DNA from: Candidatus Poribacteria bacterium
GTDB taxonomy: Bacteria; Poribacteria; WGA-4E; WGA-3G
Direction of reading: 5' to 3'
DNA: 64,000 nucleotides
NCBI GenBank assembly: GCA_022821065.1
Contig: JAJEEK010000027.1
Location: 1 to 64,000 of the forward strand
Part shown: positions 1-9,419 of the stretch, one piece after another
How positions within the stretch are numbered: the first letter of the stretch is position 1
Layout of the letters: each line of letters begins with the position of its first letter
Notes under the pieces: model-generated
What the model was told of the DNA's origin: nothing
The model's database searches: none
What the model saw: the letters and a program-made list of their open reading frames with translations, nothing else
Position numbers and translations under genes: made by a program

Positions 1-1
1 A

Positions 2-775
2 ATTGAGGCACTCAAAGATATCGATCCTGACCAGTTAAATGAAGCACTTAAGAACAACATCGATTTTCAGCGGCTAAAAAATGAAGCACTCAGTAAGGCA
101 CTCCAAGAACCAGCTTCATCTGGTATGATGTCGTTTTATGGGGACTTTGCCGTTAGTGATGATACCTACTATGTCGAATACCAGCAGCGGCTTTTCAGAT
201 GGAAATTCGGTATGAATGAATGGTTCGACACGGGGTTAAAAGATGAAACCGAACCCCCCGATCTTTCTGACCTCTATTCCGGTGAGTACGCTGAGGCGAC
301 GAATCTTATTCAATCTCTCGGTGTCAAACTTGCGGTGTCCGGTAAAACCCTTTACGTTGGCAAACGGGATGGGGGCCTCTTTCAATCCTTTGATGAAGGA
401 GATACTTGGAACGATGTCACTGCTGATCTTCCATTTTCTGTTGCCACTTACAACACAGTTGCCTTCGCTGGGTCAACTGTTTACGTAGCAACAGATAAAG
501 GGGTCGCATATTCGAGTGATGGGACGCGTTGGCATAAGGTAACCGATGCGGAAGGCGCGCCACTTGTCATAGAGAAATTTGCGGTAGACGGCACAACACT
601 CTATGGTGCAACGGAACAGCAGGTGTATGAATTTGAAGAGAATTCATACACGTGGAAACAGCTGACCCCAGAAGTTCCGAGCACGATCACTGCCTTCACC
701 GTTGATGATAATACGCTTTACGTTGGAACACTCGGTCGTGGTGTACTTCGTTTCCCGCTTGATGAAATGCCATAA
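2..775 (+). CDS. Beta-propeller (BNR/Asp-box-like) protein, N-terminus outside window
   Basis: The frame is open from base 2, so the 5' end lies outside the window; the first in-frame Met (125) is internal. The visible 257 residues start with a charged helical stretch and continue into repeated propeller blades. Asp-box-like motifs (SFDEGDTW, SSDGTRW) and TLYVGT/TVYVAT strands recur about every 40 residues. Such repeats occur in sialidase-type and sortilin-type propellers; no catalytic residues are visible. Likely an exported or surface binding protein, function unknown. Confidence 0.7.
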   Translation: MEALKDIDPDQLNEALKNNIDFQRLKNEALSKALQEPASSGMMSFYGDFAVSDDTYYVEYQQRLFRWKFGMNEWFDTGLKDETEPPDLSDLYSGEYAEATNLIQSLGVKLAVSGKTLYVGKRDGGLFQSFDEGDTWNDVTADLPFSVATYNTVAFAGSTVYVATDKGVAYSSDGTRWHKVTDAEGAPLVIEKFAVDGTTLYGATEQQVYEFEENSYTWKQLTPEVPSTITAFTVDDNTLYVGTLGRGVLRFPLDEMP

Positions 776-826
776 GTTTAGATTCAATAATTTTTTTCGT
801 TTCTTTAGATAGGAAAACGTTAGATT

Positions 827-854
827 TGTGGGTGCGGTGAAAATCGCACCCACA
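827..854. repeat. Perfect 10-bp inverted repeat (hairpin) after the propeller gene
   Basis: TGTGGGTGCG (827-836) pairs exactly with CGCACCCACA (845-854) around an 8-nt loop. No T-run follows, so it is not a classic terminator. It resembles the hairpins at 8471-8494 and 59642-59662 in size and GGTNCGG-type stem. Confidence 0.5.
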
Positions 855-1001
855 GTCGTTCTGAGCAGTATTTTTTTAATGTCAACGCGATTCCCCAAAA
901 TTCGTTATAATTTATAAAACATAAATAGCGTAATCTCCGGGTTGAATTCAAAGGCATACTGACAACTGAAAACCGAAAACTGAATGCCTCCAGGGTTGAG
1001 T

Positions 1002-1030
1002 TTGACAATAAAACCTTGACCTGTTAAAAT
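1002..1030 (+). promoter_or_regulatory. Sigma70-type promoter upstream of the Omp85/DUF4159 cluster
   Basis: TTGACA (1002-1007) and TAAAAT (1025-1030) are separated by 17 bp, 31 bp before the ATG at 1062. This is the best promoter match in the 776-1061 gap and would drive the barrel gene and possibly the genes after it. Confidence 0.6.
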
Positions 1031-1061
1031 GATATAACTCTCCTGGATTATGTGAGAAAAC

Positions 1062-3320
1062 ATGAAAAACAGTATCTTAATCTTATTCCTATTGCTACTA
1101 ATTGCCTCTCCACTAATAACGATGGCTGAAACGTCGGTTGGGACAATCCCTTTCGATTGTCCCGATACACCGAACGCCAAGTTCCAATTCCACTTCACGC
1201 GTGAAATTATCGCACTTGCCGCTACGACAACACCTTTCAACACAGTCGATGACCTCTACATCTGCCTCTATGACTACGAAGCAGATGTTTTTGATAAATT
1301 GGTTCGGTATTACGCTGAAAAATTAAAAGCGACGAAAAATTGGCACAGTATACAGGAAACGAATAACGTCCATCTCTATGTGTTGGTAGGAACTGCTGTG
1401 CAAAACCGGCGATCTGATAACATTATCGCGGGGATCTTTGCGCTTGTGAAAAGTGAAGAGAACATATCTCTACTAAATATCGTCGGCAGTGTCCCTTTAC
1501 AACAGACAGATCGGCTCTTAGCCAATCTCGGTGAACTTGGCATTGAGATCCCTGAATTGAAATCGCTCGGTGAACTCGTCCTCCCGAAATCTGTAGAAAC
1601 AGTAGAACGCATGCCGCTGCCAACGCTATTCCGTACTGGAAATACCTCCACTGTCAACGGACAGACAACGTATAAGAAAACCTTCAGCATACCGCCTATC
1701 AGTACCTACACCGAGAGCCATCAAGGGCATTGGACCTACCGCGGACACCCGATTGAAAGCATTCAGATTCGCTCAACAGGAAAAAAACAGGTTGCCAGAA
1801 TAAGCAACGGATTGAAAAGTGGATCCAAGGACATCACCGACTTATTAGACAGCATATTATCAAAAAATGGATCTGATGATTCACCGAAATTCATTGTGAA
1901 CACATCGGAACGGAGTGTTACGATCAGCGCGGGTGGAATGTTAGATGACACACACCCGACGATGCTGGCGAAATCGTTTCGTACTCGAAAAGGATATCCA
2001 ATTCACGAGATCGTAATTCGAGGGACCGAGCGGAACACAGTTAGAAAAGCACTCGAGAAAGGACCTGAAGAGATTGAGGAGGCGGTCAAAGAGCTCCCTA
2101 AGGCAGTGCCGACTTTTGAAAAGGTAGATCTTGTGGTTGAAGAGAAAGATTCGCAGCGGACAGCAATAATTACCGTCGTGGACAAACCGATGGATCTTCG
2201 TTTTTATACGGATGGAATCCCACAGATTGGATTCAACCGTGTCACTGGATGGGAGATAGGCACACGCATCGAATCCGGCTTCCGGAGACAGAAGGAAAGC
2301 AGTATGTCCTTTGGAATCAGTTCTTCTCCTGAGTCCGGTGGAGAGGACAATTCAAAGCTCTTTGGACAGATTGGTTACGGACTCAGCAATAAACAAACCT
2401 ACTACCGCGCTGGCGGCAGTGCAGTCTGGGGGGAACCCTATTCATGGCACCTCGGCGTAACCGCCCAACTCCATCGTTCCATAGGCATTATTACTCCTGA
2501 TCTTTTGTCTCACTACGATGGTGGCGGGACAACTGCTCTTCGTGTTTTGGGGATGCAAGATCCTTTGAATTACTATTTGAGACGGGGGATTGAGATCGGA
2601 TTGGAATGGAAGCCGGTTATGCCGACGCATTCGTTCAAGCTGTTTCTACTCGCCGAATCCCATGATAGTTTAGAAAAAAGCACAGATTGGCATTTCTTCA
2701 ATTGGCGTTCAAAGTCAGAGGCACGGGACAATCCGGTGATAACACCCGGGCGAATGCGGAGCGTCATGTTTGAATACGATCTTAGCACCCGCCGAAATCA
2801 CCTCGGTTGGCATAACACGTTTTCAGTTGAGCACGGCAATGCCGCCTTCGGGTCAGATTTTAATTTTACCCGGTATCAGCTCCACCTACGCTATGCACGT
2901 CCATTCCGTGAACATCAGATACGGACTCGTGCTGTCGGCAGTTTTTCAACCGACGCTTTGCCAATTCAACGCCAATTCGTCATCGGGGGACCCGGACTAT
3001 TGAACGGTTATCCGCCTTACGCCGTTGCCGGCGACCGTGGTTATCTCTTTAATATCGAATATTTTTACAGTTTACCGCAACTGTTTAACTGGGGAAGTCA
3101 GCAATTTAATTTTGATTTCAATCTCTTTTTGATACTTTTCGTTGATGCGGGTCAAGCGTGGAATATAGCCGACGAAACGCGTACGCTTGCACCGAAGAGC
3201 AATTCCGGCATAGGTTTCCAATTCGGTGAAAGCGACTCTTTTTTGCGATTTAACATTGCGCAACCCTTTGAATCGAAACAGGGCGTGCGATTTAACGCGG
3301 TCTGGTTTTATAGTTTCTAA
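1062..3320 (+). CDS. Omp85-superfamily outer-membrane protein (copy 1)
   Basis: 752 residues. A signal peptide (about 1-22) precedes a domain at about 60-165 that resembles DUF4252. Two short POTRA-like units (about 226-300 and 311-377; PIESIQIRSTG and PIHEIVIRGT) lead into a C-terminal barrel. The barrel holds a GGPGLLNGY segment near residue 642, like the conserved L6 motif of Omp85/TpsB proteins, and the chain ends in Phe as barrels recognised by BAM do. Homologous to the protein at 5470-7959. A DUF4159 gene starts 22 bp downstream. Likely role: insertion or export of a substrate at the outer membrane; substrate unknown. Confidence 0.75.
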   Translation: MKNSILILFLLLLIASPLITMAETSVGTIPFDCPDTPNAKFQFHFTREIIALAATTTPFNTVDDLYICLYDYEADVFDKLVRYYAEKLKATKNWHSIQETNNVHLYVLVGTAVQNRRSDNIIAGIFALVKSEENISLLNIVGSVPLQQTDRLLANLGELGIEIPELKSLGELVLPKSVETVERMPLPTLFRTGNTSTVNGQTTYKKTFSIPPISTYTESHQGHWTYRGHPIESIQIRSTGKKQVARISNGLKSGSKDITDLLDSILSKNGSDDSPKFIVNTSERSVTISAGGMLDDTHPTMLAKSFRTRKGYPIHEIVIRGTERNTVRKALEKGPEEIEEAVKELPKAVPTFEKVDLVVEEKDSQRTAIITVVDKPMDLRFYTDGIPQIGFNRVTGWEIGTRIESGFRRQKESSMSFGISSSPESGGEDNSKLFGQIGYGLSNKQTYYRAGGSAVWGEPYSWHLGVTAQLHRSIGIITPDLLSHYDGGGTTALRVLGMQDPLNYYLRRGIEIGLEWKPVMPTHSFKLFLLAESHDSLEKSTDWHFFNWRSKSEARDNPVITPGRMRSVMFEYDLSTRRNHLGWHNTFSVEHGNAAFGSDFNFTRYQLHLRYARPFREHQIRTRAVGSFSTDALPIQRQFVIGGPGLLNGYPPYAVAGDRGYLFNIEYFYSLPQLFNWGSQQFNFDFNLFLILFVDAGQAWNIADETRTLAPKSNSGIGFQFGESDSFLRFNIAQPFESKQGVRFNAVWFYSF

Positions 3321-3342
3321 AGAAAACAACAGGGTACAACGA

Positions 3343-4125
3343 ATGCCTCGACACATAAATCGTATTGTATTGCTATCCTTTATGCTGTATCTGTTATCTA
3401 TATTGACAGCACCATCTATTCTTGGCGATCATCTTGTGTCTGCAGCTGCATCCGAGAATCAAGGGACTGACGCATTCACTTTTGTTCGTTTAAAATACAG
3501 AGGTGCCCGCGGACATCATGGTAAATGGGATACAGATTGGCCCGCTTCAGATAGAAATTTTATTTTTCAACTTCGCAAGCAGACAAAGGTCGCTGTGAGT
3601 TCAAAGGAAAAGATAATTGATATCGGTTCTGAGGAACTCTTTCACTATCCGTTTGGATATATGGTGGATGTCAAGCGTTTGAAATTTACCGACGCTGAGG
3701 CGAGAAATTTACGGGAATACCTACTACGCGGTGGTTTTATCCTTGTCGACGATTTTCACGGAAAACAAGCATGGAAACACTTTTATAAACAGTTGAAGAA
3801 AATCTTCCCGGATCGTGAACCGGAGGAGATTCCGATGTCGCATCCACTTTTTCACTGCTTCTATCGAATCAACGAATTGGCACAAATTCCCGGAGCGGGC
3901 TCAGCACGCAGAGGAAGAACTTACGAAAGAGCAAGTGATGGCGGGCGTCACGTGCAGTGTCTCGGAATCTATGATGACAATGGCAGGCTCATAATGATGA
4001 TAAACTTCAATACCGATTGGGGGGATGCTTGGGAACACGCCGCGGATTCATTCTACCCACGCAAGTATTCAGATATGGCATTCAAAATGGGCATTAACGC
4101 CGTTATCTATTCACTGACGCACTAA
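3343..4125 (+). CDS. DUF4159 domain protein (copy 1), exported
   Basis: 260 residues. The ATG at 3343 follows AGGG and lies after the barrel gene; an upstream in-frame Met would overlap that gene, so 3343 is preferred. A hydrophobic leader (about 7-27) is followed by a DUF4159 domain: FTFVRLKY, DWPASDRNF, a LREYLLRGGFILVDDFHG segment, and a C-terminal DDNGRLIMMINFNTDWGDAWEHA block. DUF4159 has a GATase-like fold in known families and no established activity. The same domain recurs at 8691-9419 and as a remnant at 7972-8293, each time beside an Omp85-like barrel, which suggests a partner role in the envelope. Confidence 0.8.
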   Translation: MPRHINRIVLLSFMLYLLSILTAPSILGDHLVSAAASENQGTDAFTFVRLKYRGARGHHGKWDTDWPASDRNFIFQLRKQTKVAVSSKEKIIDIGSEELFHYPFGYMVDVKRLKFTDAEARNLREYLLRGGFILVDDFHGKQAWKHFYKQLKKIFPDREPEEIPMSHPLFHCFYRINELAQIPGAGSARRGRTYERASDGGRHVQCLGIYDDNGRLIMMINFNTDWGDAWEHAADSFYPRKYSDMAFKMGINAVIYSLTH

Positions 4126-4287
4126 GAATGTTTACGACCCAAGATAGTTTGGAAAAACATGCAACTTTTTGGGAGCTCGTTTGTAGTAACATAAAAAGGA
4201 CATTTGTAGGCGGGATCTCCGACTCCCGATCTCTTTTGTGAGTAAACTTCACAACCGTGTCGCTTCCAAATGCATGAGGGATAACAA

Positions 4288-5457
4288 ATGCGAAGACACA
4301 CAAACCGCGCCTTATTAGCATCTTTTGCGCTTCATATAGGATTGATGTTAGCGATTTCCCCGTTTCTCGTCAATCATTTCAATGCGGAAAAAGAGAGCAT
4401 ATCGGTTGAGATATTAGAGCCGGAAGCTGAGAAACAGGTGAGACGAAGGGTTTTACCACCACGGACACCTTTGGTGCCGAAAGCAAGTGAAGTTGAAGCA
4501 TCGACCTCTTCCCCAGCTTCACCGACGTACGCACCGGAAGTGAGTGTGCCGAAAGCACCGGTTCATGCTGATGTCGCTCCCGATCTTGTCACACACACCG
4601 ATCTTCCACAAGAGGATAGTCCGAGTCCTGTGTCCAATGCCAGTTTTGGCGAGGATGATGGTGCACTGGCGGGTCCTGTCGTCATTGAAGGGCAGCGAGG
4701 TGGTGGTGTTGGAGGCCCTGGGCACGGCGGATATGGCACGGGAAAAGGCTTGGGGCACGGGACAGGCGCGTCCGATTTGGGACTCGGAAACCTTGACGGT
4801 GTAGGTACAGGTGCTGGACTCGGTATCTTCGGAACAGATGCAATGCCCGGACACGGATTAATTGGGCAAGTCTACGTCCCCGGCGGTCCGATCCACCAGA
4901 TGCCAAATTTTGACCTTCTGACACCTGTCTACACTTTTATCACACCAAATCTTGATGTTCCTCAACGGAGGTATACCGAGGGATTCCCCACGCCAGAAAC
5001 ACAGTCTGTCGTTGAGAATTTTGCGATTCGCTTCCGTGGAGAGTTGGCAATTGATACACCAGGGCGTTATACCTTTGGGCTTTACGCAGATGACGGCGCG
5101 AAATTATATGTCGATGGTGCCTTAGTTGTCGATAACGACGGAGTTCACCCAGCAAGGGGTAAGCAAGGGCACATAGTGCTTACAGCAGGCATCTATCCCG
5201 TTGAGATTCACTACTTCCAGGGCCCCCGAGAATTCATCGCGCTACAGTGGTACTATCAACCCCCGAAGGAACCCGTTTCTGAGTGGGCTCGTTCTTCCAT
5301 CTCAGTAACAACCCCCAAATGGAATTGGCATTGGGAGTCAACTCGGTCAGGGAAGATTGTACCGCCCGAAGTTATCTATCGCCCCGGCAAGCCTCGCATT
5401 CCAGATGCTTTGCGGAAATTACAGCAACGCCTGAAGGACATTGACAGCGAACAGTAA
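4288..5457 (+). CDS. TonB-like membrane-anchored protein with C-terminal PA14 domain
   Basis: 389 residues, ATG 4288 preceded by GAGGG. One membrane helix (about 9-28) contains the SxxxH pattern (S12, H16) seen in TonB/TolA anchors that contact ExbB/ExbD. A Pro/Val-rich linker and a Gly-rich stretch (about 130-190) span the middle. Residues about 225-325 form a PA14 domain (RFRGELAIDTPGRYTFGLYA, DDGAKLYVDG), a fold that binds glycans. No TonB C-terminal domain is present. It sits between the two Omp85/DUF4159 pairs, 13 bp before the second barrel. Inference: an anchor that reaches across the periplasm to bind carbohydrate or a barrel. Confidence 0.7.
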   Translation: MRRHTNRALLASFALHIGLMLAISPFLVNHFNAEKESISVEILEPEAEKQVRRRVLPPRTPLVPKASEVEASTSSPASPTYAPEVSVPKAPVHADVAPDLVTHTDLPQEDSPSPVSNASFGEDDGALAGPVVIEGQRGGGVGGPGHGGYGTGKGLGHGTGASDLGLGNLDGVGTGAGLGIFGTDAMPGHGLIGQVYVPGGPIHQMPNFDLLTPVYTFITPNLDVPQRRYTEGFPTPETQSVVENFAIRFRGELAIDTPGRYTFGLYADDGAKLYVDGALVVDNDGVHPARGKQGHIVLTAGIYPVEIHYFQGPREFIALQWYYQPPKEPVSEWARSSISVTTPKWNWHWESTRSGKIVPPEVIYRPGKPRIPDALRKLQQRLKDIDSEQ

Positions 5458-5469
5458 GGGAGATTCCGT

Positions 5470-7959
5470 ATGAAATATGCGATTACGAAAGCATTGATAG
5501 TGTTTCTGTTTCTCATGAGTCTAACAGTGTATTCCCAGCCGGACGACGGCACTGTTGCTTTTGATTGTCCAAATGTACCATCGCCTGAATTCCGGTTTGA
5601 TTTGGATAGACGTGTTATTGGTCTTGTAATAGAAGATCCAACTGCCGATGTTGCCCCGCTGTTCAACACTATAAACAACCTGCACCTCTGCAATTACCGG
5701 CACCGTTCTGTTGATCTTAACGAAGTTGTTCAATATTATGAAAAGGTACTGAAGGGACGCGGATGGAACGTACTTGGCGAGCACTGGCAAGGCGATGTCG
5801 GAAGCGACAATTTGCATCTCTACACACGCCAAAAGGGGGAGAGCGTTGATGGAATCTTCGTCATCGTCAATAGCGACAGCGGTGTATATTTGATAAATAT
5901 CGTTGGTGAAATCCCGCAAAAGCAGCTCGGCGAATTGCTCCTCAATCTTAATCAACTCGGTATTGAAATTCCTGAACTGATGTCTCTCAGACCTCGTGAT
6001 TTGAAACTTGCACCGCCTCCAGTTCTTCCAGAACCCGAATCCATCGAGTTAGATCCAAAACTTCCTGATATAAATGAGAATAAGGGTGAAGAGAAAAAAA
6101 CTCCGGTCCTACAGGAGGCGCGTAAACCAGCAAAGTCTTGGAATTGGCAAATTGACGGTAAACCAATTCACGATCTGCAAATTCAGAACGGTCTGGCAGT
6201 ATCTGAGGGAGTAAATCCAAAGCAGGTTGAAGACACGATGGTGATCGAAAGAACCAATATTATGAAGATTCTTGAAGGCGGGTCGGGGGACATTATAGCG
6301 GTTATGCCCGTCCTTGCGAGTGTGCTTCGTAAGAGTTCCAGAAAAGTATCCCTGCGTGTTGAAGAAAAAGATGCCAAACGGACTGCGATAATTACTGTGG
6401 ACAATCTTCCTAAAACCATATCGGTACTGGAATCTCTGAAGATTTCTGGATCCCGGGGCAATCAAATCCACAGATCCATAGGCGACAAGTTGGTTCCGGC
6501 GGAATTAGGTACGCAAACATTACCTATAGCAACCCGATTTTGGGCAGGAGACGCACCTATTCACGAGGTCCGCATCCGAGGAAATAAAAAGATTTCGGAG
6601 GCACAGATCCAGCAGACACTTGAAAACGGATCCGAAGACATAGAACAGGCACTTAAAACGTTGTTTAGAGTGATGCCCCATTTTGAGGAGATAAACTTAC
6701 AGGTTGATGAAGAAAATTCAAAGTACATCGCAACGATTACTGTCGATGAAAAACCGATTTCTACCGACATTTACCTCGGTTTTAACCCGCTGTTTACCAC
6801 TGGATTTAACCGTGTTACCGGTTCAGAAATCGGTACTAACTTTGAAGTCGGGAAACGAAAAGAGGTAGGACCGCTTTGGACATGGAACGTTGGAGATCCG
6901 GTGCGCAACCAAACCTCGAAACTCTTTGGAAACCTAAGTTACGCGTCTGGCAATGAACAGTTGTACTATCGTTTTGGTGGAACAGCAAATTTGGGAAAAC
7001 CCTACATCTGGAACTTGGGACTTACAGCGCAAATTCACCGGTTGACGGATGCGATTGCGCCTGAACTCTTCCCGAATTACAACAGTGATGGCTCTCTGAT
7101 TTACCGAATTTTCGGAGGGCACGACTATCCAAACTACTACCTGCGAAGAGGCGTTGAACTTGCATTGAGATGGGAACCGGTCATGCCGACCCATTCATTC
7201 AAATTAGCAGTAGTTGCCGAGGCACATGATAGTCTTCAAAAGAGCACAGATTGGTCAGTTATAAATTGGAAATCTCGTCGGAAGGTGAGAGAGAATCCAC
7301 CCATAGACCCAGGGGGTATGCGAAGCATCACCTTCCAATATGATTTTGATATGCGAGTAAATTCCCTCGGTTGGCACAATACACTCTTCGTAGAACATAG
7401 TAACCCATCATTCGGATCTGATTTTGATTTTACACGCTATCAATTGCACCTTCGATATGCTTATCCGCTTGGTGAACATCGGATCCGCACCCGATTGCTC
7501 CTCGGTTTTTCTAACAAGCATTTACCAATGCAACGCCAATTTGCGATTAGTGGACCGGGCGGATTGAGAGGCTACCCCCTGTTCGCACCCGCAGACGAAG
7601 AAGAAAAAGAAACTACGTCTAATTGGCACAAGTACTCTCGGTATGCTTTTGCAGGCGACCGCGGGTTTTTATTCAATATTGAATATCATTATCCGTTGGC
7701 TGAGATAACGAAGTGGTCTATTTTCAGAATTGCGTATGTGATCGCGTTCCTTGATGAAGGACAAGTCTGGAACGCTTCAAATGATAAGTATACCTTTGAT
7801 CCGAGTGGGAATATAGGCATCGGACTGCAGTTCGGTAGAAATGATTTCATTGCGAGAATTAATGTTGCGAGAGCTTTAAATTTCAACGCATTTGCCAAAG
7901 AACGGCTTTTATCAAAACCCGGGTACGTAATTACCAGCACTTGGTATCACGTTTTTTAG
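5470..7959 (+). CDS. Omp85-superfamily outer-membrane protein (copy 2)
   Basis: 829 residues, with AAGGGAG before the ATG. Signal peptide (about 1-22), then the same DUF4252-like region (INIVGEIPQKQLGELL), a Pro/Glu linker, two POTRA-like units (KPIHDLQIQNG; APIHEVRIRGNKKISEAQIQ) and a barrel ending in Phe. The L6-like motif is GGLRGY in GPGGLRGYPLF. It aligns along its whole length with the copy at 1062-3320 but carries a longer linker and an extra acidic insertion after the L6 motif. Same proposed role, with a possibly different substrate. Confidence 0.75.
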   Translation: MKYAITKALIVFLFLMSLTVYSQPDDGTVAFDCPNVPSPEFRFDLDRRVIGLVIEDPTADVAPLFNTINNLHLCNYRHRSVDLNEVVQYYEKVLKGRGWNVLGEHWQGDVGSDNLHLYTRQKGESVDGIFVIVNSDSGVYLINIVGEIPQKQLGELLLNLNQLGIEIPELMSLRPRDLKLAPPPVLPEPESIELDPKLPDINENKGEEKKTPVLQEARKPAKSWNWQIDGKPIHDLQIQNGLAVSEGVNPKQVEDTMVIERTNIMKILEGGSGDIIAVMPVLASVLRKSSRKVSLRVEEKDAKRTAIITVDNLPKTISVLESLKISGSRGNQIHRSIGDKLVPAELGTQTLPIATRFWAGDAPIHEVRIRGNKKISEAQIQQTLENGSEDIEQALKTLFRVMPHFEEINLQVDEENSKYIATITVDEKPISTDIYLGFNPLFTTGFNRVTGSEIGTNFEVGKRKEVGPLWTWNVGDPVRNQTSKLFGNLSYASGNEQLYYRFGGTANLGKPYIWNLGLTAQIHRLTDAIAPELFPNYNSDGSLIYRIFGGHDYPNYYLRRGVELALRWEPVMPTHSFKLAVVAEAHDSLQKSTDWSVINWKSRRKVRENPPIDPGGMRSITFQYDFDMRVNSLGWHNTLFVEHSNPSFGSDFDFTRYQLHLRYAYPLGEHRIRTRLLLGFSNKHLPMQRQFAISGPGGLRGYPLFAPADEEEKETTSNWHKYSRYAFAGDRGFLFNIEYHYPLAEITKWSIFRIAYVIAFLDEGQVWNASNDKYTFDPSGNIGIGLQFGRNDFIARINVARALNFNAFAKERLLSKPGYVITSTWYHVF

Positions 7960-7971
7960 GAAATTTTAACG

Positions 7972-8293
7972 ATGCGCGCTTTAATCGTTTTTATTATTCT
8001 CGGTATGCTGTTTGTCTCTACTGCCTTTCCAGATGGTAAGCGGGAAATTGCTTCCTCGTCCGAATACGAGTTTACCTTCGTCCAGAGGAAAGACCTATGA
8101 AAAGCGTGATGGTCGTCCTGCACGGTGTCTTGGTGTCTACGATGACAACGGCAGGCTCATGATGATGATTAACTTCAATACCGACCTTGGAGATGGATGG
8201 GAGCATGCCGCTGAGAATTTCTATCCACGAGAACGTTCAGACATGGCATTTAAACTCGGAATTAACACCGTCGTCTACACACTCACGCATTAG
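7972..8293 (+). pseudogene. Internally deleted DUF4159 gene
   Basis: An ATG at 7972 opens a signal peptide and the family start YEFTFVQRK, then hits TGA after 42 codons. In the +1 frame from about 8085 the sequence resumes with the family C-terminus (RGKTYEKRDG, then DDNGRLMMMINFNTDLGDGWEHA) to the stop at 8293. Against the intact copies about 135 codons are missing and the frame is broken. The 93-residue open frame starting at 8012 is the C-terminal half read from an out-of-context Met. It still follows an Omp85 gene by 12 bp, matching the order of copy 1. Confidence 0.8.
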
Positions 8294-8470
8294 AAACACT
8301 GTTTAATATCCCCCTATTTGTTTTCTAAAGACAACTCACAGAAAAAGGCGTTTCTAAAACACAGTCCCAGCGGGCGAATGTGTATAGGAATGCTGTCCCA
8401 CCCAAGAATAAGCCCAACGGGGCGGCAGGTGTCAATTTAAGAAAATAACCGTCGTGGTACCAGGGTCGAT

Positions 8471-8494
8471 AGGTGCGGTTTCCCAACCGCACCT
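8471..8494. repeat. Perfect 10-bp hairpin, related to the one at 59642
   Basis: AGGTGCGGTT (8471-8480) pairs with AACCGCACCT (8485-8494) over a TCCC loop and is followed by ACCGGCCCGG. The element at 59642-59662 has the same layout with GGTTCGG/CCGAACC, so a G-C pair is replaced by T-A while pairing is kept. Confidence 0.6.
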
Positions 8495-8538
8495 ACCGGC
8501 CCGGTTCTGAGACATTACATGTCAATTACCAAATTATT

Positions 8539-8567
8539 TTTCATTTTTATACACATTGTGCTACACT
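8539..8567 (+). promoter_or_regulatory. Possible extended -10 promoter for the DUF4159 gene at 8691
   Basis: TGCTACACT carries an extended -10 (TACACT 8562-8567) with a weak TTTCAT 17 bp upstream. The -35 match is poor. Confidence 0.3.
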
Positions 8568-8690
8568 ATATGTACTTCTTTTACAATACCTATCCTCACA
8601 TTCCATAGGAGTGCAGTACAGATAGGTCTTGTGCCTATCCCTGACCCTTAGAGGACTATTCGGACAGAACGAAAGTGGAGAACCAACTAT

Positions 8691-9419
8691 ATGCGGATGA
8701 TTTTGATCCTAACCACACTTGTTATAGCGTTCACACCCACTGCTCTTCTGGACGGAGAAAATGACAGCGATCTATTCACATTTGTTCGACTGAGATACAG
8801 TGGACAGTTTACGCGGCTTAGTAGTTGGCGTGTGGATTGGCCAGCATCCGATCGGAATTTCATCTGGCAACTCAGTAAACAGACAAACATTGTCGTCGCA
8901 CCGCGTGAAAAGATCATTGATGTCGGCGCACGAGAGTTATTTGAGTATCCATTCGCTTATATGCTTGAGGTGGGTAGTCTCAGGCTGAGCAAACAGGAGG
9001 CAGAAAATCTAAGGGAGTATCTCTTACGCGGTGGATTTATTTTTATTGATGACTTTCATGGCGAGCGTGAATGGAAATGGTTTTATACCGAATTCAAGAA
9101 AATCTTCCCTGATCGAGAGCCCGAAGACATCCCAATTTCACATCCGATTTTCCGATGCTTCTTTAAAATTGATAAACTTATCCAAATCCCCGGACTCCGC
9201 TCGCTCTTTAACGGTCGGACGTATGAACGGATTGATGGATATCCGGCATATTGTCGCGGTGTGTATGACGACTATGGTAGATTAATGATGATGATTAACT
9301 TCAACTCTGATCTTGGTGATGCGTGGGAACATGCTGCTGAGGATTACTACCCGCGTGAATATTCTAATGCGGCATTGCAAATGGGGATCAACGCGGTCAT
9401 TTACACACTCACCCACTAA
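8691..9419 (+). CDS. DUF4159 domain protein (copy 3), exported
   Basis: 242 residues with a signal peptide (about 1-20) after GTGGAG. The complete DUF4159 domain matches the copy at 3343 nearly throughout: FTFVRLRY, DWPASDRNF, EYLLRGGFIFIDDFHG, DDYGRLMMMINFNSDLGDAWEHA, ending MGINAVIYTLTH. Separated from the rest of the cluster by about 400 bp with its own promoter candidate, so it may be expressed independently. It may replace the broken copy just upstream. Confidence 0.8.
   Translation: MRMILILTTLVIAFTPTALLDGENDSDLFTFVRLRYSGQFTRLSSWRVDWPASDRNFIWQLSKQTNIVVAPREKIIDVGARELFEYPFAYMLEVGSLRLSKQEAENLREYLLRGGFIFIDDFHGEREWKWFYTEFKKIFPDREPEDIPISHPIFRCFFKIDKLIQIPGLRSLFNGRTYERIDGYPAYCRGVYDDYGRLMMMINFNSDLGDAWEHAAEDYYPREYSNAALQMGINAVIYTLTH

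Larger units (their letters stand above)
8294..8690. other. Intergenic region with degenerate repeat and hairpin
   Basis: No gene seen. Around 8368-8425 two similar pieces (CCCAGCGGGCG and CCCAACGGGGCG) occur about 45 bp apart, like a decayed tandem repeat. A strong hairpin lies at 8471-8494 and a weak promoter candidate at 8539-8567. Confidence 0.6.
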
